From contig JAYSRU010000199.1 in NCBI GenBank assembly GCA_043720875.1, positions 1-10,025 on the forward strand: a stretch of DNA of 10,025 bases, read 5' to 3'. A program made the position numbers and the translations under genes. Source of the stretch: JAYSRU01 sp043720875 (GTDB taxonomy: Bacteria > Bacteroidota > Bacteroidia > Flavobacteriales_D > Crocinitomicaceae). This document shows, piece by piece, positions 6,884-10,025 of this stretch (the stretch's first letter is position 1; each line of letters begins with the position of its first letter). The notes below the pieces were generated by a model, which was not told where the DNA came from, did not search any database, and saw nothing but the letters and a program-made list of their open reading frames with translations.

Positions 6884-7135
6884 TTAATTCGGATTACCAA
6901 ATTTAAAATCAGTTTTTAAATACAATTTCTCTAGCTTTTCTCTTGCCCACGGTGTTTTGCGAAAAAAAGCTAAACTTGATTTTAATGTTGGGTTGTTTTT
7001 AAAGCAATTCACTTTTAAAAGCAACGATAACTCTTCAAAACCATATTCGTCTATCAAACTTTTGAGTATGCGTTCCAACGTAATGTTATGTAAGGGATTA
7101 TTTGGCTGATGCTCTGGCGCTTGATTTGCTTTCAT
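6884..7135 (-). CDS. VF530 (DUF2132) family small protein
   Basis: An 83-residue protein of the VF530 family, named after a Vibrio fischeri protein with a solved structure but no known activity. Nearly the whole family signature is visible: NNPLHNITLERILKSLIDEY (12-31), then VNCFKNNPTLKSSLAFFRKT (42-61) and PWAREKLEKLYL. It is helical, possibly nucleic-acid-binding by fold, but no function is proven. I chose the ATG at 7135; a longer reading would need a TTG start at 7156. It is the first gene of the operon with the methyltransferase. A -7 box match lies at 7186-7193, giving a leader of roughly 45 bases. Confidence 0.88.
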   Translation of the reverse strand: MKANQAPEHQPNNPLHNITLERILKSLIDEYGFEELSLLLKVNCFKNNPTLKSSLAFFRKTPWAREKLEKLYLKTDFKFGNPN

Positions 7136-7185
7136 TTCGAACTGTTTTACGGGCAATATTCGTTAAAATATCGCTGAGTTTTTAG

Positions 7186-7193
7186 CAAAAGTA
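7186..7193 (-). promoter_or_regulatory. Putative -7 box (TACTTTTG) for the VF530 operon
   Basis: The minus strand reads TACTTTTG, an exact match to TAnnTTTG, 50 bp before the ATG at 7135. The nearest upstream TTG (+ strand CAA at 7222-7224) is 28 bp away, too far for a standard -33 element, so only half of the promoter is supported. Confidence 0.45.
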
Positions 7194-7314
7194 CGGTTTT
7201 GAACTCGTATATATTTAGTTCCAACGACGGAAAATGAGAAGCGCTTTTTTCAAATTAAAAATATTCACATTATGTTTAATATTTCACGCTTGAATAAAGA
7301 CGATTCTATGGCTT

Positions 7315-7346
7315 CAACCTGAGTTCAATGACTCATTCCTCTCAGA
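7315..7346 (+). repeat. Left terminal inverted repeat
   Basis: The outer 19 bases, CAACCTGAGTTCAATGACT, are repeated exactly in inverse orientation at 7567-7585. The next 13 bases match the inverse of 7554-7566 at 10 positions. Confidence 0.85.
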
Positions 7347-7429
7347 TCGACAATAAACACTTCTATTTTGACGCAACAGAACAAAGAATTAACGAGCAAA
7401 TTGAAATAATTTTAACCAAAAGAATCTAA
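7328..7429 (+). pseudogene. Possible transposase remnant (IS5-type first-Asp motif)
   Basis: This 33-codon frame begins inside the left terminal repeat and ends at a TAA. It contains HFYFDATEQRINEQIE (residues 11-26). The part FDATEQRI resembles the stretch around the first catalytic Asp of IS5/DDE_Tnp_4 transposases (typical form vDaTEqpIqRP). The sequence after it does not continue like a transposase, as expected if an internal deletion or frameshift removed the rest. The match is only about eight residues, so the assignment is tentative. A frame starting at the ATG at 7430 follows but is unrecognisable. Confidence 0.3.
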
Positions 7430-7530
7430 ATGGGAAATATATCGTACGAAAAATGCTATTCAATTTTAAACAGCATCTTGTTCATCTATTTTTCTCGAAA
7501 TAGCTCGCTATTACTCAAAAAACGCGACTC

Positions 7531-7550
7531 CAATCTACTATTTTAGATTG
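7531..7550. repeat. Small inverted repeat (7-bp arms, 6-base loop)
   Basis: CAATCTA and TAGATTG form perfect 7-bp arms around CTATTT, just inside the right terminal repeat. No T-run follows, and no gene runs into it, so it is not an obvious terminator. It may be a structural subterminal part of the element. Confidence 0.5.
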
Positions 7551-7553
7551 AAT

Positions 7554-7585
7554 TCTGAAATGAATTAGTCATTGAACTCAGGTTG
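7554..7585 (-). repeat. Right terminal inverted repeat
   Basis: This is the inverse counterpart of 7315-7346. Its last bases, GGTTG at 7581-7585, supply the TTG nearest to the -7 box of the following E1 gene. Confidence 0.85.
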
Positions 7586-7600
7586 TTAAACATTTTACCT

Positions 7601-7608
7601 TATTTTTG
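7601..7608 (+). promoter_or_regulatory. Putative -7 box (TATTTTTG) for the E1 gene
   Basis: TATTTTTG is an exact match to TAnnTTTG, 17 bp before the ATG at 7626, giving a leader of about ten bases. A TTG at 7583-7585 is 15 bp upstream, slightly shorter than the usual 17-23 bp to a -33 element, and it belongs to the right end of the inverted-repeat element. Confidence 0.55.
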
Positions 7609-7625
7609 CCACAAAATATAACAAC

Positions 7626-9629
7626 ATGGAAACCGCTCAAAAAGTTGCAATGAAATACGATAGAACTGATTTTTCGGATCAAGAATTACTTGATATCTAT
7701 GTTGCCATTACAAAACCACGCTTGATTGAAGAGAAAATGTTAATCTTATTACGTCAGGGTAAAGTTTCGAAATGGTTTTCTGGCTGGGGTCAGGAAGGTA
7801 TTTCTGTTGGAACTGCGTTGGCCATGAATAAAGAAGAGTTTATTTTACCCATGCACCGAAACTTAGGTGTATTTACAACACGTGGTATTCCGTTGGAACG
7901 CTTATTTGCTCAATTTCAAGGTAAAATGTCGGGTTTCACCAAAGGTAGAGATCGTTCATTTCATTTTGGAGCAAAAGATTATAACATTGTGGGGATGATT
8001 TCCCATTTAGGTCCGCAACTTGGAATTGCAGATGGAATTGCACTTGCTTCTGTATTACGCAATGAGCAAAAAGCAACGCTAGTATTTTCTGGAGACGGTG
8101 GAGCATCTGAAGGAGATTTTCACGAAGCTTTAAACGTTGCTGCGGTTTGGGATTTACCTGTAATCTTTGCAATTGAAAATAACTGTTGGGGATTATCTAC
8201 TCCATCCAACGAACAATTTCGCTGTAAGCAATTTATCGACAAAGGAATTGGTTATGGAATGGACGCTTACCAGATTGATGGAAACAACATATTAGAAGTT
8301 ATTACCACCATGCGTAAAATTGCTAATTCAATTCGCGTTAAACCTCGTCCGTTCTTATTAGAATGCATGACGTTTAGAATGCGAGGACACGAAGAAGCAT
8401 CGGGTACAAAATATTACCCAGAAGGTTTACAAGATCAATGGGCAATCAAAGATCCGGTAGTTAATTTCGAAAACTATTTATTGGAAATAGGCGTATTGAC
8501 TGAAGCGGAAAAAGAACGTGTTCATACTACGATTAAGAAAGAAATTCAAGATGGTTTGGATATAGCTTATGCTGAAGAACATATTGTTCCCAACACACAA
8601 ACAGAATTCGAAGATTTATATTTCCCTTATACACAAGAGGTTAAAACTCCTGCGAGTAATAACGTTTCTGAAAAACGCTTGATTGATGCAGTACAAGATG
8701 GTTTACGCCAATCTATGGAGCGTTTTCCGGAATTAGTATTAATGGGACAAGATATTGCAGATTACGGTGGTGTTTTTAAAGTTACCGAAGGATTTGTAGA
8801 ACAATTTGGAAAAGGTCGGGTGCGCAACACACCGTTGTGTGAAAGTGCAATTGTTGGTGCAGGATTAGGCTTAAGTATTTCTGGAATGAAAGCGATGGTT
8901 GAAATGCAATTTGCTGATTTCGTTACCTGTGGCTTTAACCAAATTGTAAATAACTTGGCTAAAATTCACTGGCGTTGGGGACAAAATGCAGATGTTGTGA
9001 TTAGAATGCCTACGGGTGCTGGTTCTGCTGCAGGACCTTTCCACAGTCAAAGCAACGAAGCTTGGTTCTATCATGTTCCAGGGTTAAAAATAGTATACCC
9101 TGCGTTTCCAGAAGAAGCAAAAGGATTATTGGCTGCGGCAATTGAAGATCCTAATCCCGTGTTGTTCTTCGAGCATAAAAACTTATACCGATCTATTAAA
9201 GCAAATATTCCAGACGATTATTACACTACAGAGATTGGTAAAGCGAGTATTGTGAAAACAGGCGAGCAAATGACCATTGTTACGTATGGTATGGGTGTTC
9301 ACTGGGCATTAGAATATGCTGATAAAAATCCTGAAAAAGATTTAGAGATCATCAACTTACGCACCTTATTGCCTTTGGATACGGAAACCATTTTTACGTC
9401 TGTAAACAAAACAGGAAAAGTAATTGTGTTACACGAAGATTGCCTTACCGGTGGAATTGGTGGAGATATTTCTGCACAAATCATGGAAAACTGTTTCAAA
9501 AACTTGGATGCACCAGTGGTTCGTGTAGCTTCATTAGATACTCCGATTCCATTCATTGACGAATTAGAACATAATTTCTTACCGAAAAAACGTTTTGCTG
9601 ACGCAGTTGAAGATTTGTTGAAGTATTAA
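7626..9629 (+). CDS. Fused alpha/beta E1 component of 2-oxoacid (probably branched-chain) dehydrogenase
   Basis: A 667-residue thiamine diphosphate enzyme with both E1 subunits in one chain. It decarboxylates a 2-oxoacid and passes the acyl group to a lipoyl E2, making acyl-CoA for catabolism or branched fatty acids. Residues about 20-330 are E1 alpha, with the ThDP/Mg motif from GDGGASEGDFHEALN (156-170) to IENN (183-186) and the loop RMRGHEEASG (251-260). Residues about 347-667 are E1 beta: PLCESAIVGAGLGLS with the conserved Glu406, MVEMQFADFV, AGPFHSQSNEAWF with His473, and the C-terminal transketolase domain with HEDCLTGGIG. The fusion is common in Bacteroidota, so the length is normal. 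No E2 or E3 gene adjoins it. Pyruvate or acetoin enzymes are less likely alternatives; substrate is inferred from family likeness. The start ATG follows a -7 box with a very short leader. Confidence 0.9.
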   Translation: METAQKVAMKYDRTDFSDQELLDIYVAITKPRLIEEKMLILLRQGKVSKWFSGWGQEGISVGTALAMNKEEFILPMHRNLGVFTTRGIPLERLFAQFQGKMSGFTKGRDRSFHFGAKDYNIVGMISHLGPQLGIADGIALASVLRNEQKATLVFSGDGGASEGDFHEALNVAAVWDLPVIFAIENNCWGLSTPSNEQFRCKQFIDKGIGYGMDAYQIDGNNILEVITTMRKIANSIRVKPRPFLLECMTFRMRGHEEASGTKYYPEGLQDQWAIKDPVVNFENYLLEIGVLTEAEKERVHTTIKKEIQDGLDIAYAEEHIVPNTQTEFEDLYFPYTQEVKTPASNNVSEKRLIDAVQDGLRQSMERFPELVLMGQDIADYGGVFKVTEGFVEQFGKGRVRNTPLCESAIVGAGLGLSISGMKAMVEMQFADFVTCGFNQIVNNLAKIHWRWGQNADVVIRMPTGAGSAAGPFHSQSNEAWFYHVPGLKIVYPAFPEEAKGLLAAAIEDPNPVLFFEHKNLYRSIKANIPDDYYTTEIGKASIVKTGEQMTIVTYGMGVHWALEYADKNPEKDLEIINLRTLLPLDTETIFTSVNKTGKVIVLHEDCLTGGIGGDISAQIMENCFKNLDAPVVRVASLDTPIPFIDELEHNFLPKKRFADAVEDLLKY

Positions 9630-9653
9630 AGATATTTTTACATTGCTGTCCGA

Positions 9654-10025
9654 TTAAATAAATTTATAAGCTTCTTCTGGCAAATACAAAATTGCTTCGA
9701 ATTCTAAATCTTTCGGCATTTGGGTTGGATCGTTTAAAACGTGATAGAAAAAGTCTTTTCCATTAGCAACAACACAGCACCTAGAATAAAGAAATGCATC
9801 AACCGAAAAATATTCTGTGTCATTGATATAGGGTGAATCCCCACAATTTTTAGCATAGTCAATGCCATCCAAAATGTAAAGTTTTTCCGACAAAATTTCA
9901 GAAAATATGTAAATATCGTCAATTGACATTGAAGCGAGTTTTTTAATCGCTGGCTTTACCACCAAATCATCGTTTTCTGACTTTTCCCAATTAAATAGAT
10001 CGATAATTTCCCAAAAAACGGTTTC
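9654..10025 (-). CDS. DUF4240 domain protein (N-terminus outside window)
   Basis: The frame stays open to the right edge, giving 123 visible residues; the apparent TTG start at 9965 is internal. The sequence from the edge (FWEIIDLFNWEKSEDD), then PAIKKLASMSIDDIYIFSEI, EKLYILDGIDYAKN, and the end with FSVDAFLYSRCCVVANGKDF and MPKDLEFEAILYLPEEAYKF, matches DUF4240 almost throughout. The DUF4240 core usually begins within a few residues of FWE, so little of the domain is probably missing. Family function is unknown; many members are small cytoplasmic proteins, some linked to polymorphic toxin immunity, which cannot be judged here. Its stop lies 24 bp from the convergent E1 gene stop. Confidence 0.85.
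   Translation of the reverse strand, partial: ETVFWEIIDLFNWEKSENDDLVVKPAIKKLASMSIDDIYIFSEILSEKLYILDGIDYAKNCGDSPYINDTEYFSVDAFLYSRCCVVANGKDFFYHVLNDPTQMPKDLEFEAILYLPEEAYKFI

Larger units (their letters stand above)
7315..7585. mobile_element. 271-bp MITE-like element with 32-bp terminal inverted repeats
   Basis: The ends 7315-7346 and 7554-7585 are inverted copies of each other, matching at 29 of 32 positions, with the outer 19 perfect. The size, the lack of an intact gene and the placement in a gene-free gap fit a miniature inverted-repeat transposable element or an internally deleted insertion sequence. A short reading frame inside resembles part of a DDE transposase. Flanks read ...GGCTT on the left and TTAAAC on the right, so a target duplication of at most TT is visible, which could be chance. 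Internal small inverted repeats occur at 7499-7512 (AATAGC/GCTATT) and 7531-7550. The rest of the gap, 7194-7314, shows nothing I can name. An alternative is a non-mobile regulatory inverted repeat. Confidence 0.6.

Noticed and set aside
7199..7206. TTGAACTC, also present in the right terminal repeat (7572-7579), as a third repeat copy
   Set aside because: Only eight bases match and the flanks differ; chance is likely.
7259..7284. AAATATT/AATATTT arms and the nearby palindrome AAGCGCTT (7239-7246)
   Set aside because: They are short and mostly A/T, expected by chance in this gap, and no gene runs into them.
7936..8172. Minus-strand frames within the E1 gene (also 8871-9074 and 9299-9556)
   Set aside because: They lie antisense inside a clear, continuous enzyme gene and have no family likeness.
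1..10025. CRISPR arrays, tRNA or rRNA genes, riboswitches, prophage genes
   Set aside because: No regularly spaced repeats, cloverleaf-like sequences, conserved RNA motifs or phage structural genes were seen on reading both strands; a covariance-model search was not possible here.

Overview
The window is AT-rich and reads as a chromosomal stretch from a Bacteroidota bacterium, most likely order Flavobacteriales. The reasons are the gene families present (DUF4924, a lipoprotein form of OmpH/Skp, a fused alpha/beta 2-oxoacid dehydrogenase E1, a DivIC-like FtsB), the general lack of Shine-Dalgarno sites, and several exact matches to the Bacteroidota -7 promoter box TAnnTTTG. The taxon is inferred from content, not from a marker gene.

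Layout, left to right. 1-723 (+) is the C-terminal part of a GT4-type glycosyltransferase cut by the left edge. 720-2160 (-) is a three-gene operon: a small conserved protein, an OmpH/Skp-like lipoprotein and a DUF4924 protein. 2203-3084 (+) is a DUF1853 protein with a PD-(D/E)XK-like pattern. 3097-4480 (-) holds a SiaC/DUF1987 regulator and, upstream of it, a BadF/BadG-type N-acetylglucosamine kinase. 4645-4929 (+) encodes a DivIC/FtsB division protein. 4939-7135 (-) is a second operon: a VF530 (DUF2132) protein, a class I methyltransferase, and an exported protein joining a DUF4349-like coiled-coil part to an outer-membrane barrel-like C-terminus. 7136-7625 is the only long gene-free stretch. 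7626-9629 (+) is the fused E1 alpha/beta subunit of a branched-chain-type 2-oxoacid dehydrogenase. 9654-10025 (-) is a DUF4240 protein cut by the right edge.

The genes do not form one pathway. Themes are envelope biology (glycosyltransferase, OmpH-like lipoprotein, barrel protein, FtsB), amino-sugar recycling (NAGK) and oxoacid catabolism or branched fatty acid precursor supply (E1). Orientation flips often, and all four convergent gene ends are packed into 24 bp or less, one pair overlapping by 4 bp.

The strongest unexplained structure is in the 490-bp gap before the E1 gene: a 271-bp element at 7315-7585 bounded by imperfect 32-bp terminal inverted repeats (29 of 32 positions match, the outer 19 perfect). 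It encloses a short reading frame resembling the first catalytic-Asp motif of IS5-type DDE transposases. It looks like a MITE or internally deleted insertion sequence, and its right end abuts the putative E1 promoter. I found no complete novel defence or mobile system, no CRISPR array, and no tRNA or rRNA gene.
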